NCBI GenBank assembly: GCA_032207245.1
Contig: CM063509.1
Span: 2,503,567 to 2,567,566 of the forward strand
Origin: Pardosa pseudoannulata
Taxonomy: Eukaryota; Arthropoda; Arachnida; Araneae; Lycosidae
Direction: 5' to 3'
Length of the DNA: 64,000 nucleotides
Shown in pieces: positions 13,601 through 23,659 of this stretch (position 1 is its first letter; each line of letters begins with the position of its first letter). The notes under the pieces are model-generated. The model searched no databases and was not told the origin of the DNA. It saw only the letters and a list, made by a program, of their open reading frames with translations. The translations under genes and the position numbers were made by a program.

Positions 13601-15286
13601 TTTAAACTGGCAGAAAAATCAACATAAATATATGAAATAAAAACAGCACGGAGTTATTTAAAAATTATTTTTTTCCTTACAACTGTTGACACGTGATAAG
13701 AGATGCTATTGTATTTGTCTAGAGATGCGACCTACGCTGTACTAAATTGGATGCCGCGTCAAGTAATTAGATCGGAAAACAATTCCCCCGTTTTACCTGC
13801 TTGGCGACATATTTGAACATTACAGAACGTTATTTCTGCTTGTGTAAGAATTTGGAATTAGGGGTAATTTTTGAAGAAAAATCGCACTCTCATCTTATAC
13901 ACGGCTGGACTTTTATCCATAAATATACGGTAGTAATTTTATCTTTCAGACAAATATGTTTGGATACTGCAAATCTAAGTAAAAATTTCTTTCAATCAAT
14001 AACGTCTTTAACCCTTTTTTATTTTTCAGAAAAGGCTTTTGAAATATTTAAGTGAAAATAGAAACTTAGGGACTAATACTAAAAGCACTGTAGTAATTAC
14101 TGATTAATTATTCTTCAAATTAATTAATATGACTTGGCCAGTCAAAACGACAGGACCGGTCTCACCGAAGTCGTTTAATGACTAACTACGATTAGCCTAT
14201 GGCGCCAACCAATGATGGATCGCAATTTTCCGGTTAAACAAAGATTAATCGTAACCCATAGAGACTGTCGCATGTCATATGACGTCATTCTTGAGTTTTA
14301 TGTATCTGGGTATGGCAACACCGCAGAGGCGGTGGCTAGCGGTTTGTTATTATGTGTGCGTGCATCTGGCAAAATAAATGTGTTCTCAAGGCTTCGCACT
14401 GTAGCAAGCCTTTAGTAATAGAAATAATAACTAATACACAAACCAAGACTATCACAGTTGGAAATTACAAAATATGAAGATCTCCTACACGAAGAAAACT
14501 GCTTTATGATACTAAAATCAAACAGTAACTATCCCGTAATGAGCTCTACAAATTGTCAAACTCGTTTTTCAAAAGAATATGAACACACTTATTTACACTC
14601 ATAGTACCGAACATATATTTATGCAAACAGTGAAATTTAAATCCCAAAACTATTGCAGTACTCAAGTTAACTGGCCTTTATTTGGTTCAATAGTTATTTA
14701 GAGAGACATTTACAATTGACTAAATTTTATGCGTAACATTTACAATATATGAAATAAAATATAAAATAATCTGCAATATATGCGACCATTAAATTATTTT
14801 CATACTTTTAATTTCTCACAAAAGTATTTTAAATACTTAAAAATTAAAAGGAATTTTATGACACTTACACAGAATTTGTTCTTAATTCTTAATATTTCTT
14901 ATATATTTTTTATTTTTCCATTCTTAATATTTTCTTAAATATTGCAAATGAAAAGTATTTGCGACCCTCATTATTAACTATTTTAACACTGACCAGTGTT
15001 CTCACTTTAGGAACAATACTTGAGTAAAAATAATTTTTTCCCACTAAATAAAATATAAAATGCCGATGGTTTGATTGCAAGATATGATTAGCATATATCT
15101 AAAATCAAGTTTCTCTCGGCACCTATGCGTTATTAATAGTAATGTATTCGTATTTTCTATTTCACACATTTAATAATTATTACAATGACATATAATGTAA
15201 TAACTTCATACTACAGTATCTAAAAGCATTTAAAGTAACAGAAATAAACTTATTAATATATAAAGAAACTTACTACTAACTTTCAT
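1363..15286 (-). CDS. Four-exon gene for a 201-residue protein of unknown function
   Basis: Coding exons are 15274-15286, 4865-5016, 3601-3751 and 1363-1652 (606 nt including the stop). All introns are GT-AG and all junctions keep frame: exon 1 ends one base into a codon completed by GA of exon 2, exon 2 to 3 is phase 0, exon 3 ends one base into a codon completed by exon 4. The product is basic in its first half (RKRQKKR near residue 110), followed by a Ser/Thr/Pro/acidic segment with SDYDSAEGSP and a short C-terminal block ending at a TAA stop. I see no signal peptide or membrane segment; a nuclear protein is a guess from the basic cluster. I do not recognise the family. Intron 1 is about 10 kb and loaded with transposons; the last intron holds a mariner. 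Weakest point: the 13-nt first coding exon, though it has a strong GTAAGT donor next to a CpG-rich promoter. If wrong, translation could start at the ATG at 5011. Confidence 0.6.
1887..3173 (+). mobile_element. mariner transposon, full length but inactive
   Basis: Terminal inverted repeats are visible: the left end TTAGGTTGAGGAAAATGAAA is matched by the reverse complement of the right end (ATGGATTTC...CCCAAACTGA). The element sits at a TA dinucleotide on both sides. Its length of about 1.29 kb is normal for mariner elements. It lies inside the last intron of the minus-strand gene. Confidence 0.85.
2071..3119 (+). pseudogene. Degenerate mariner transposase
   Basis: Translation starts MEFNKEKIRYTLQLFFDKGK, typical of the helix-turn-helix end of mariner transposases (irritans-like group). 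Later segments in shifting frames include a VTGDEKWV block, a LHQENVR block where functional mariners have the HQDNARPH catalytic motif, and HPPYRPD where they have HPPYSPDL. Several stops and frameshifts break the reading frame, and the second catalytic Asp region is altered. The usual protein is about 345 residues, so the full span is present but it cannot encode an active enzyme. Confidence 0.85.
3174..3600. other. Intronic AT-rich sequence
   Basis: This stretch lies between the mariner right end and exon 3. It contains short repeated blocks of the form AGAGTATGTAAATAAGA (3240-3315) and A-runs, with no gene. Confidence 0.4.
3601..3751 (-). CDS. Exon 3 of the unknown gene
   Basis: The exon is 151 nt, bounded by a TTTGACAG acceptor and a GTATGT donor. 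It encodes 50 codons starting DYRRFCNKKYNGYQ and ending in EEI, rich in Lys/Arg/Tyr, with a KPHPPHKYEF stretch. The frame is fully open and no ATG start is needed, which supports an internal exon. Confidence 0.65.
3752..4864. other. Intron 2 of the unknown gene
   Basis: No exon-like or element-like signal was found apart from homopolymer tracts (C-run near 4124-4131). Confidence 0.4.
4865..5016 (-). CDS. Exon 2 of the unknown gene
   Basis: The exon is 152 nt between a TTCTTCAG acceptor and a GTATGA donor. It reads GA plus 50 codons: KMKRTKLEEFVDKSLLKGYV, then a segment with VIEIITPQYTSRLDPEYEQ. The internal ATG at 5011 is an alternative start if the distant exon 1 is not used. Confidence 0.65.
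5488..5836. mobile_element. hAT-type MITE, copy 1 (349 bp)
   Basis: The termini CAGGGCCGTAGGCAG and CTGCCTACGGCCTTG are inverted repeats, flanked by a perfect 8-bp duplication GATATTCA (5480-5487 and 5837-5844), the hAT signature. The interior has no transposase but holds repeated short palindromes built on TATTTCCGGAAATA-like motifs. An open frame crossing it is accidental. Confidence 0.85.
6048..7067 (+). mobile_element. Non-autonomous Helitron
   Basis: The left end TCTATATACACAAAAATGAA, followed by repeated TGTCTG, is the usual start of arthropod Helitrons. The right end CACGGCACACTTGCTAGT has the CTAG(T) terminus after a GC-richer stem, again as in Helitrons. There are no inverted repeats and no target duplication, as expected. 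The interior is AT-rich and non-coding. Confidence 0.65.
7068..7800 (+). mobile_element. Second Helitron relic with helicase tail
   Basis: Directly after the first Helitron comes sequence with a twice-occurring motif (CAACCAAATAACGTGAAATT near 7120, and again near 7290), of a type common in Helitron interiors, then a helicase-like coding fragment. I cannot fix its ends. Confidence 0.5.
7438..7737 (+). pseudogene. C-terminal fragment of Helitron PIF1-like helicase
   Basis: The 99-residue frame reads as the last helicase motifs of Helitron Rep/Hel proteins: VFIPRIPNIPSD, QFPLKLCFAMTVNKSQ, then CFSRGQLYMACSR and NLFV. Between NKSQ and CFSRGQ, functional proteins have about ten more residues (a QTL...VGVDL-type segment), so this copy has an internal deletion. 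No upstream Rep or helicase core is present. It is a dead fragment. Confidence 0.75.
8190..10090 (+). pseudogene. piggyBac transposase pseudogene
   Basis: Recognisable pieces in order: an acidic N-terminal segment (ISPADIAKLIGHSDNEEKVL, ~8210-8290); the start of the DDE_Tnp_1_7 domain with a GLLFLAGVY block ending in a stop (8431-8679); a block like SFETICSISRVICLDNKST then NLDKLASVQNTWEKW (8745-8880); a degenerate NPNEKVLL...FVANVHSNSIY stretch where functional proteins have the conserved VDE..PFRGR region; and a C-terminal cysteine-rich end (KVCPKSND...MLCYS...YYCSNC, ~9975-10075). Multiple stops and frameshifts, with a GC-richer stretch inserted before the last block, rule out function. 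Confidence 0.75.
9725..9972. other. GC-richer foreign stretch inside the piggyBac
   Basis: About 250 bp with clearly higher GC than its surroundings interrupts the transposase between the segment ending near 9670 and the cysteine-rich tail. No ORF, terminal repeats or target duplication were identified. It may be an insertion or captured sequence of unknown origin. Confidence 0.35.
10350..10561. other. GC-richer spacer between two piggyBac copies
   Basis: After the TTAA the sequence becomes GC-richer (CTCCTGGGGGTTCCCC-type palindromic stretch at 10379) until the second piggyBac fragment begins. A 64-codon open frame (10354-10548) lies here but has no recognisable motif. I do not call it a gene. 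Confidence 0.3.
10562..11045 (+). pseudogene. Second piggyBac fragment, close copy of 8520-9003
   Basis: The sequence follows 8520-9003 almost base for base (roughly 95% by eye), including the same in-frame stop after the GVY block. It lacks both element ends. It joins unrelated sequence at ~10561 and ~11046. Confidence 0.75.
11287..11964. mobile_element. hAT-type non-autonomous element (678 bp)
   Basis: The ends CAGGGCCC and GGCCCTG are inverted repeats. The flanks GACAAACC (11279-11286) and GACAAACT (11965-11972) agree at 7 of 8 positions, fitting an aged 8-bp hAT target duplication. The outer 60 bp on each side contain related GTGCCC/GGGCAC-type motifs. No transposase remains. Confidence 0.7.
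11973..13170. other. Intron 1 sequence with no gene seen
   Basis: The region is AT-rich intronic sequence. Apart from the short tandem repeat at 12231-12305, no coding or element signal is supportable. Confidence 0.4.
12231..12305. repeat. Short tandem repeat, ~18-bp unit, ~4 copies
   Basis: The unit TAATGTTATAGTCTTTGC recurs with small changes (TTTTTTCC in place of TCTTTGC in one copy). Confidence 0.7.
13180..13935. repeat. Probable degraded DNA repeat with 'cttatacacg' motifs
   Basis: Similar motifs occur at both sides: GATCAGCTTATACACGAATCC at 13204 onward, and CATCTTATACACGGCTGGAC then AAATATACGGTA at 13890-13932. This resembles a widespread animal repeat type whose ends read CGTATA...CTTATACACG. 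Boundaries and family are uncertain. Confidence 0.3.
14120..14420. promoter_or_regulatory. CpG-bearing, moderate-GC stretch with a CRE-like site
   Basis: The stretch has raised GC and several CpGs compared with the AT-rich flanks, a palindromic TGACGTCA (CRE/ATF-type) at 14280-14287 and a TGGCGCCA motif at 14199. It lies about 1 kb inside intron 1 from the first exon, so it could be an alternative promoter or enhancer. A 67-codon open frame on the plus strand has no recognisable motif. Confidence 0.25.
15274..15286 (-). CDS. Exon 1 coding part of the unknown gene (13 nt)
   Basis: ATG AAA GTT AGT A is followed by a strong GTAAGT donor. The single leftover base pairs exactly with the GA opening exon 2 to make Arg, giving MKVSRKMKRTK. 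The upstream frame remains open for some codons, so the true start could lie a little further up. Confidence 0.5.
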
Positions 15287-15620
15287 AAAAGTTCCGACAG
15301 ACCTGACCGAAACAACCAAGAACCGCTGAGCGAATGCGAACCGGCCGCCCCGACTCGAGCGAACGAGCCGTCCCGATTGCATCAGCGATATTTACACAGA
15401 AACTTCTAGACTTGTGAAAACAGAAACCGGAAAACAATATGGAAGCCCACAGACTAGATACAACCCTAAAGACCGACAACTTCGGCGTAGATTTGCGCGC
15501 TCTCGGTGTCAGACCATATGAACTATTTGGCGCTTTGGCAGTGGTCTGGGACTTTGGCGATGGTCTGCTGTTCTATGTAGTCTGTCATTGAAGGCCCTAA
15601 TCCGTTGGCGATTCTAAACG
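15287..15620. promoter_or_regulatory. CpG-rich, probably bidirectional promoter
   Basis: Between ~15,300 and 15,400 the sequence is dense in CpG (CGAACCGGCCGCCCCGACTC region), in sharp contrast to the rest of the first 20 kb. It lies directly upstream of the minus-strand exon 1. Around 15,530-15,570 there are repeated TTTGGCGNTTTGGCAGTGGTCTG-type motifs. Confidence 0.5.
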
Positions 15621-15965
15621 GTTACCAGAAATCTTTCCCTGTTGTCGTTTTGGACTTGGAAAATTTTGAGAAAGAAAGCGATTGTGCTTTGTTGAGATTT
15701 GTATATTAATAAAATCAACCGAAAGTAATTTTTTGAATCACTTATATTAACACTTGTGAATATTATTTACATGTTAACTATTAACTGTTTTTTTTTGTTT
15801 TGTTTTCCAGCATTTTTGTGTGAAAAAGTAGAATTTCATTTCTTTAAATAATTTGCTTTCTTTTAGCAGTTTTATGAAGTAGTTTATTAGGGTTGTAATT
15901 TAGGGCGAAATGTGTTTATAAACCTTTTTATGCTCTTTCTATATTGTTTCTTTTAATATTTTCAG

Positions 15966-16045
15966 CTGTTAGATCTGCGTTTTAAGATTAAATTACCAGT
16001 ATAGGACTCTCTAAGAAGAAATGTAGGACTGTTAAATCTTGAGAG
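15966..16045 (+). ncRNA. Candidate internal exon of a divergent non-coding transcript
   Basis: An ATTTTCAG acceptor precedes 80 bp that end in GAG and a good GTAAGC donor at 16046. The sequence has stops in its frames. A matching terminal exon is proposed at 20388. Direction and position fit divergent transcription from the promoter at 15.3-15.6 kb. This is an inference from splice signals only. Confidence 0.25.
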
Positions 16046-17060
16046 GTAAGCATTTTAAAATTCACACTTAATAAATTATTATATCAAGCTAAAACTTTAA
16101 AGATTCTATGCCATTTTTATAAAAAAAAATTTGTACATAAAATTATTTCTGTGTAATATGTGGTATAAAATATTTATAATAAAGTAGATTTTTTTAAAAT
16201 GTGAATGAGTTAAGTACAAAGTGCTATTTTCAATTCCATTCTCTGCAAGTATTTAAACCAAGCGTTTTTCATCTATATCGGCCCAGCTATTTTCGAATGT
16301 AAATTTTTAAAATATAATATTTTTTCTGTTAGATTAATCTTGCCCTTTATATATATTCAAAACAGACCCTTCACATAAAACGGATGAATCATATTTGCTA
16401 CAATTCACCTGGATCATATAGATAAATCAGTTGACCAGTAAAATAATTTATTTATGGTTAAAATACTTATTTATGTAATTTATTTTATCGTCCTTAGCTT
16501 CAGAGACATTGACTGTTAACTTATTTTTTACTCTGTGCAAGTTAACATTCAGAATCAGTATTTCATCATTCTATTTATGCATGTGACTAATGTTAAAGTT
16601 CACCAGCAGTAATACATTGTTTCTGAAAATTGATGCATTATTTTGTATTCTCTGACACCAATTTTGAAAAATAACAAATAATAAAATATCAATTCTAAAA
16701 TTGGGGTTTCATCGTGAGAACTTGCCTACCAATAGAAAATATTTTTATTTTACACTAGTTTTTAATGGCAAACTAAAATATTTTTAGATCAGTTTTATTT
16801 CAGTAATTAGTAAAAGTCTTTATGAGTAGGACCTAGTCTATCATAGACCATAAAGATCAAAAACACACCCAATCACTTAATATACTACTCATTATTATTT
16901 TCATTTTACCCCTCGGAAATTTTGTATTATGTTCTTTGAGGTAAATTTTTCTATAATTTTTCAAAATGTTACCAATAATGGAGCTATCATTCTTGGCATT
17001 TTAGTTTTATTATTGTATACCAATATAATTACCTTCTTACATGAATGTATGTATATATTT
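16046..17060. other. AT-rich sequence, no gene seen
   Basis: There are no ORFs with recognisable content and no clear element ends. Confidence 0.4.
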
Positions 17061-17062
17061 AT

Positions 17063-17110
<48 letters not shown>
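17061..17110. repeat. (CA)n(TA)n microsatellite
   Basis: An ACAC run passes directly into an ATAT run. It provides the ATATATAT target of the adjoining hAT MITE. Confidence 0.9.
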
Positions 17111-17113
<3 letters not shown>

Positions 17114-17437
17114 GGCCGTAGCCAGAAATTATTTTCGGAGGGGGACCAAGGGAGAAAGATATTTTTATTTGTGAATGATCCTTCAATTAATGAAAGGAAA
17201 AGCACTGTATTTCCAGAATGCAGTGCTGGAAATATAATACTGTATTTCCGGCCAGCTGCCCAGAAAAATTTTTATGATCTAAGCTTTTTTTTTTTTAAGA
17301 AAATAACTGTTTATTTTCATGAACAACTAGGCAGATAGCACACAAACGAGGAACATTATCTAACTACAAAATGGTCTTTCAAAATTTCGGGGGGGGGGGA
17401 CCAGTCTCCCAAACCCCTTTTCCTGCCTACGGCCTTG
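17111..17437. mobile_element. hAT-type MITE, copy 2 (327 bp)
   Basis: Same family as 5488-5836: starts CAGGGCCGTAGCCAG, ends CTGCCTACGGCCTTG, with ATATATAT on both sides. The interior again has the TTTCGGAGGGGGACCA block near both ends. Two open frames across it and the microsatellite are accidental. Confidence 0.85.
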
Positions 17438-17492
17438 ATATATATATAATAAAAAAAAAAGAACCAAAACCAGAATTGATCTAATATTTTAT

Positions 17493-17530
17493 CATATATA
17501 TATATATATATATATATACATACATACACA
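17493..17530. repeat. (TA)n/(CATA)n microsatellite
   Basis: A simple AT dinucleotide run merges into ACATAC repeats. Confidence 0.85.
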
Positions 17531-17948
17531 TATATTGTAACATTCTTTTTTTTAAACATTGAATGACTAAAACTAATTGCCTTAATATTTCAGTTGTTTA
17601 TCTTATATGTGTAGTAACATACTGAAGTATAAATTGTGAAACTTTAAAAAAAGTGTTGTGTAGTTACATTCTTTTCTTGCACAATGCAATATCACCAAAA
17701 ATCTCATTATAATACCTAGATGTCAAAAGAATAGATTCGAAGTGAAATTGGAAGCTGTAGATACTAAATGCTGGAAAGAGTACATAGTTGAGGCAGCTAA
17801 GGCCTGCAAAGGGTTGTTGTGCTTGTAAAGAAGAACAATGAAATAGAAAATCATGAATGTAAATATAAAATTTCTGTTCTATAATACCTTAGTAAATATT
17901 TTTTATTCAACATCAGTAGTTAATTAAGTGTTTATGATTAATAATATA

Positions 17949-18651
17949 CAGGCTTGCAATTCCGTCACTTTTCTCACCTTTAGTCACTTTTTTTCAATTG
18001 ATTACTTTTAGTTACTTTTTTAAGTAAACAGTCACTTTTTTCATGGTGTAATACAGCAAAAGTCTGTTGTTGAAAAAAGAAAATCTGAATTAATAACAAA
18101 ATATTTTAATAAAAGACCAAAAATGGGATGCTCTAATCTTATTTTTCTTATTAAAATGTAATTAGTCATACGGTTTCCAGAATTTGGTGATTTTAAAGAG
18201 GCATAAAGAAGTTCCTGAAATCTACATTTGTACTGAAATGTACATTTTAATACATTAAAGTAATTTACGTCAAAGCACACATTTCTCTTTTTCTTCACAA
18301 TTTTTGTTTCGATACTCTAATCTAGCTACGTACATATTTCAAAACATCATTAATATATGCAGAAAATTGTGATTATAAAATTAATGTATTGTATGTAATG
18401 TATAGATTTTCTTGAATAAAAAGCAATGTTGAGTTGTGTTAAACAAAATTTTTAACCTTTTTGTATTTGACACTAAAATTATATCTTGCATGAATCATTT
18501 GATTAAGAATTAAATAGAAAAATCTTAATAATAGCATCTGTAAACAAGAGGAGAAAAAAAATCGCTTTTTTTTTCAATGTTTCGTCAATTATTATGTATT
18601 ATTTGTCACTTTTCTCACCTTTTTGAAAGTACCTCAGCAGTTGCAAGCCTG
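17949..18651. mobile_element. 703-bp element 'CAGGCTTGCAA' with 6-bp TSD, copy 1
   Basis: The ends CAGGCTTGCAA and TTGCAAGCCTG are an 11-bp inverted repeat, flanked by a perfect 6-bp duplication AATATA (17943-17948 and 18652-18657). The arms carry repeated GTCACTTTT(CTCACC) motifs, facing the same way on both sides. There is no transposase. A 6-bp duplication does not fit hAT (8) or mariner (2); IS3EU-like DNA transposons are one possibility. Other copies are at 42375 and 47864. Confidence 0.75.
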
Positions 18652-19633
18652 AATATATAATAACTGAGTTAAAGTATTGTATTAGTTAAATCATTTTATT
18701 TGTGAGAATATAATTTAATGGAATATGAAATGCAAGAAAAGAAAATTTATGAAACCAATTATTCAGCAGGACAACAATCATCTATAATTTCAAACTAAAT
18801 TTGTAGTCATACTGGAATGAAATTTCTTAAACTTGAATGGGAATTAATGAAGTGTATATGTATATGTATGTTTTAATACATAACTTGATATGTTGTCTAT
18901 GTCTAGATTAATAAGCAATATAAAGAGAAAAATCTGTGGACTTTTCTTTCTCAATGTACTTTTAATTTTTCAAGTTATTCATGAAATTAGTTAAAATTTG
19001 GCTTGTATGTTGAGGAGCATAAATTAAATATGCTTCAGTATTTACAAGGCAAATTTAAACAAATTCAATATTAAAAATTTACAGCAAAATTTAAAAGATA
19101 TTTTTCAAGTAAAATGAAATTATGTGTAGCGTTACTGATCTGTTTTAAAGTATATTTATGTATGCAAGCGAAATGTAAGATGTATATATGTATGTATTTT
19201 GCATATGTGTATGTGTATATAATGAAATTACTTTTTTTTTTTAATGAAATTGATTGTTCACTGTACTTTAAATTAAGACTTTTGAACCCTCCATGCAAAT
19301 AAATTCTGGCTCTATCACTGGTAAAATAAGAAACCATTGTAAAGAATTTATTTGTCAGCTAAGAACAGTCTACCTCAGTTTTACTCTAGTTCATGGATGT
19401 GCCTTAGACTTTTAAACTAATTAGCATTTAAAGTTCCTTTTACTCTCTATGATTTAATAGAAGCATTAAGGATTAATGATTCATTTATCAAGGAATCATT
19501 AATCCTCTTATGTCTATCGAAAAAGTAGATAGCAATTATATTTATGCATGTAATAAAGCTCTGTTAGTAATACTTCATCTCTAAAAAAATTATTAAACTT
19601 GAATTTATATGCATAAAAAGGGGGTAAATAATA
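18652..19633. other. AT-rich sequence, no gene seen
   Basis: Short open frames on both strands at 19071-19337 are low-complexity and have no motif. No element ends were recognised. Confidence 0.4.
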
Positions 19634-19886
19634 CAGGGTTCCCACAGTCCTTAAAAGTCCTAAAGAACTCCTTAACTTTAGCTTTCATTTTTAAGGGCCT
19701 TTAAAACTCCTTAATTTTTAAATTGGAATGGGATCAATTTTTCCATCAACGCGATCCACCATCGTCATGTGATTATCTATCAGTTTTTTTTTTTTAGTTA
19801 CTTATTATTTGACCCATAAATAATCTTTCGCTTACTAAAAAAGTTCAAAGTAATCAGTATATACATACATACATGCACACACATAC

Positions 19887-19922
<36 letters not shown>

Positions 19923-20255
19923 GAGTCATTTTTAAACCCTCAGAAAGTACTATCTATAATGTTGTTTTCATTCACAATTTATTTCTAGTTTGATCACTCA
20001 AAAAGCTTTAGATGTACATTTTTCAAAATTAGTTTTTGTCCAATAGATATATCTTACATTAATTTTTAGGCATTTTTAAAAACTTAATTCTGAAATATTG
20101 TAGGGCATTTATTGAACAGGCCTTGTCTGGATCATAATCATTAAAATAGGGTTTATGTCGTTATGCTGTGTATTTCAAGTAGGTCCTTATAAAATGTTAC
20201 TCTGGTCCTTAGAAAGTCTATTATTTTTTTGTTCTAGAAAACAGGTGGAACCCTG
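19634..20255. mobile_element. 622-bp DNA-transposon-like repeat (CAGGGTTCCCAC ends)
   Basis: The left end CAGGGTTCCCACAGTCC matches the inverse of the right end (GGTGGAACCCTG). A TAATA repeat flanks both sides. CCTTAAAAGTCC/GGTCCTTAGAAAG motifs near the two ends resemble the internal style of the 781-bp element at 22716. An (ACAT)/(AT) microsatellite lies inside (19860-19922). No coding capacity. Confidence 0.6.
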
Positions 20256-20387
20256 TAATAAAGCATAAAGTTTTTGTGCAATTTATCTAATCAAGAATTG
20301 GAGATGAAATAATTTTAATGAAATTTTTGTGTTAATACTTCAATTTTATATTTATTAAAATTTATATCTGTATTTTCTTTGTTTTAG

Positions 20388-20495
20388 ATTCAGTGGAAAG
20401 AATGAAGAGAACTTATGAAATTTTGTGGATATAATAATCAATTTTGTACTTTTTTAAATATTATTATTGCAATAAAAAATGTATTCAATTTTCGT
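20388..20495 (+). ncRNA. Candidate terminal exon with poly(A) signal
   Basis: A pyrimidine-rich tract ends in GTTTTAG at 20387. The exon contains stops in its frames and an AATAAA at 20471-20476 followed by a T/G-richer stretch. Paired with the donor at 16046 it would give a short divergent non-coding RNA. Confidence 0.25.
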
Positions 20496-22344
20496 TTTCT
20501 CAATGAAAAAAGAACGTCTTTTAATTTGAATTTATATATTATCTGATAGTAAATAAAAATAGCAAAATAATACTATATAGTCATTTGATGTAAAAGCAGT
20601 AAGCTTTTACACAATTTATACACAGAATATTCTCAGAAATATTTCAATTTATAGAAAAGTGCAATGTTTAAGATCAATTAAAAGGGTAAATTTCATAACT
20701 GATATTCAATCTCTGTACAAATACTGTCAATATGAGATAAACATAATTAATCAAAGAAATTAGAATACTAAAGAATACACATTTGTGAATTAATTATAAA
20801 CTGATAAATTTGTATTAAATATATTCTATATAAGCTAACTATATAGAATATATTAGAGATTAACACAGAGCTACATAAAAGCAATTATAATTGGTTTTGT
20901 TTTTAATAACTTAATTTATAAAATAAAAAAATATATAAAAGCGCACCTACGCCGGTTTTTTTTTTCAAATAATTAAGAAAAAGTCGCCAAAAGAGCGATG
21001 AACATAACTATCTGGTAACCATACTTTAGTTCCGATGGTGTGACACCAGGTAGCGGTATTTTCTATGCGAGTCCCATGTTACAGAAGTGTATCGCTTTTG
21101 CCTATGGGAGTCTGTGGCTACAGCCAAACAGGAGTTGCCGTACCAGAAAAAAAAATCTTATCACCTGATCAAAATTGTTTTGGCGAAATATCGGCAAAAT
21201 ATACTTCTCACTGACAAAGTGACGTAACAGATATCTGGACCAATCATAGACGAGATAAAAAGGTTGCCAGCATGGTTATCTTATTTCAATACTTATCACA
21301 CGATACACCACATAAAAGCGCCAAGATGACCGCCACCGCCCTAGATCGAAAGGTCAGCCTTAAAATTTATTTTATCAAATTTATTAATTCACTTTTCTTT
21401 TAAGAAGTAAAATTAAATTGTTTTCTAGACTTATATTTACACAAAATTATGAAGTTAACAGCTGCTCCCTATCTGAAATTAAAACTTTTAATCCCTATAT
21501 ATAATAAGGAAAGAACTTCCTAAATATAACACGGTTGCTAAAAAAATATTTTTCTTAAACATTAAGTTTAAAATTATTTAGTTCAGATTAAGTTAAACTG
21601 ATAATTAAGTTTTCATTTTCTTATTTATTGTATAAATTATAATGTATGCACTTACATATGACAAATCATGTATTAAATGTATGAAATAAAAATGTTTTCA
21701 TACCGCCAGAACAAACTCTTCACATGCATTTATTATTTACAGATATAAAACTATTTACCTATCAAATTCATAATTTAAGTGTTGGTATTTAAATAAAGAC
21801 AAGTATAAATGAAATCTGAAGGTAAAAATAATGGTTTTTACTGAGTGCTTAGAATTTAATTTTACTCTCTACCTTAATTTTCCTTTATAAATGCAAAGGT
21901 ATTGGTTATTATAAGTTGTTGATGATGCCTTCTATTCATGCAATAAATAAAAAAAAATTTCTTATAAAAATTCACAAATTGTGATTTTTGAGTTTAATTC
22001 TATCACTGGATTATTTATAAAAATATTGTAACTAGTTTATTTTTTTCCTTTTGTTCTAGTTTTACTTGACTATTTAACTTTTGCTTTATTATTCAAAAAT
22101 TACTTTAAAGTAAGAGTAGTATTGCAAGCAATTGATAAATGTCTGGAAAAGCTTGTGAAATTGTTAAGTATGTGTGCTGAAGGGGGTGGGTAAGAAGAGA
22201 CTGCAATTTTCTCATCAATATGCACATTTATGTGGTTTTGTTGCTGATGCATATCTGCAGATTGGATTTTTTTTATTATACTAATAAATTAATTTTGGCT
22301 TTATATTAGTAAGTTACTATATATCTTTACAATTCTGTAATAAT
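20496..22344. other. Intergenic; possible promoter region at ~20.94-21.36 kb
   Basis: Most is AT-rich without genes. At about 20,940-21,360 GC and CpG content rise and an ATG-led stretch (ATGACCGCCACCGCC at 21325) is followed by AAAG|GTCAGC. This could be the first exon and promoter of the zinc-finger gene at 24.2 kb, but the donor is weak and the segment is not part of the later duplication. Confidence 0.25.
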
Positions 22345-22715
22345 ATATATGCATATGCAATTTTCATTATACAGTTTTGATATAATTACACACTTTGATA
22401 TTTACTATATGTGTTTTTGTCGTAGTGTATATGTGTAAAAGAGGAAGAAAGCTAATTGAAATGTCCAGTACATTTCAAATTGTATTTCAAAATTATCATT
22501 CGTGACTGCATCCCATTTTATAACTTACGATGAAATTGATTCCAAAATACACTCGTATTATTTCAATATAACAGTAAAAACAAGCTAGTAGTTTATGAAA
22601 ATTAACTTTTGTTTGCCGATTACTGTGCAAAAGTTGGTCAGAACTTTTAAAGGTCTGTCAGTACTTTTTCAGTTTTAATTAGTGAAATCAGTATTTCCAA
22701 ACCTCTCAATACCTT

Positions 22716-23496
22716 CATGGTTTCCGCGCACCTGGAAAGTCAGGGATAGTCATGGAAAATAATGGATTTAGACAATGGATTAATTTTATCATGGAAAGTC
22801 TTGATTTTTCAAGTAAAATGAGTAAAAGTCATGGGTCCGCTAAACTACCGATTAAAAAAAATGCATTGAATTGTTTAATTCTATTTTTACTCGTCATTTG
22901 ACTGAAGTTACTGAGTTTGGTATTTATGTATTATCTTATTGACCCTATTGCCAAGTAAAATTGGTTCACAAAGAAAACTCAAAGCAAGAAAGATTAATGG
23001 GTGGGTAAATGTATATTATTCTGGATTTTTCTTAAATTGTAGATTAAAATTTTATTAATATAGTAATAATTATTTTTTAATAAAAATTAGTTAAGTTTTT
23101 TGCACAAATTATAAGTTTATCTCTAGGGATATTATATATAAACATTATAGGGTTATATTTGTCTATTATTCGTGGTCACCCGGATAATACCAAAGTACCC
23201 TGAATTCAAATTGGAAACATTTTGATTGAAAAATTGCTATATGTTTAAACTTGGGTATGTAGATACAACAATTTATTTTTATATATATGAGTTTATTAAC
23301 ACTCGTAAAGTAAGTTTATAGTTTTTTTAATGATAAAATTCCTGAAATTTCTCTAAAAGCATATATTTTATTTGTATGTACATCAGATTTTTTATTCATA
23401 TATTTTTTAACGAAAGCTTTTTTATGTCATGGAAAATGATCTGCAAAATCATGAAAAGTCATGGATTTGAAAAATTTTATTTTGGCAGATACCCTG
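22716..23496. mobile_element. 781-bp element 'CATGGTTTCCGCG', copy 1
   Basis: The element starts CATGGTTTCCGCGCACC and ends GGCAGATACCCTG; the two ends are imperfect inverted repeats (9 of 13). The flanks TACCTT and TACCGT agree at 5 of 6. Repeated TCATGGAAA/GGAAAGTC motifs are found near both ends. The sister copy at 38813-39593 has the same length. No transposase is visible. Confidence 0.75.
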
Positions 23497-23659
23497 TACC
23501 GTTTGTCTCTAAAAGAATAATAATAAAAAAGCATATATCTCTGTCAAAACAGTTACTTAGTGTTTCAATTATAGTGAGCGCCTGAGATGGTGAAACTTAT
23601 TCTTTCGACCCACGTTTACACAAAACTTAAATAGTAGTATATCTTTTCTTCTTTTACAG

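Noticed and set aside
16929..17338. Overlapping open frames at the CA/TA microsatellite
   Set aside because: Low-complexity His-Thr/Tyr-Ile runs from the microsatellite plus MITE sequence.
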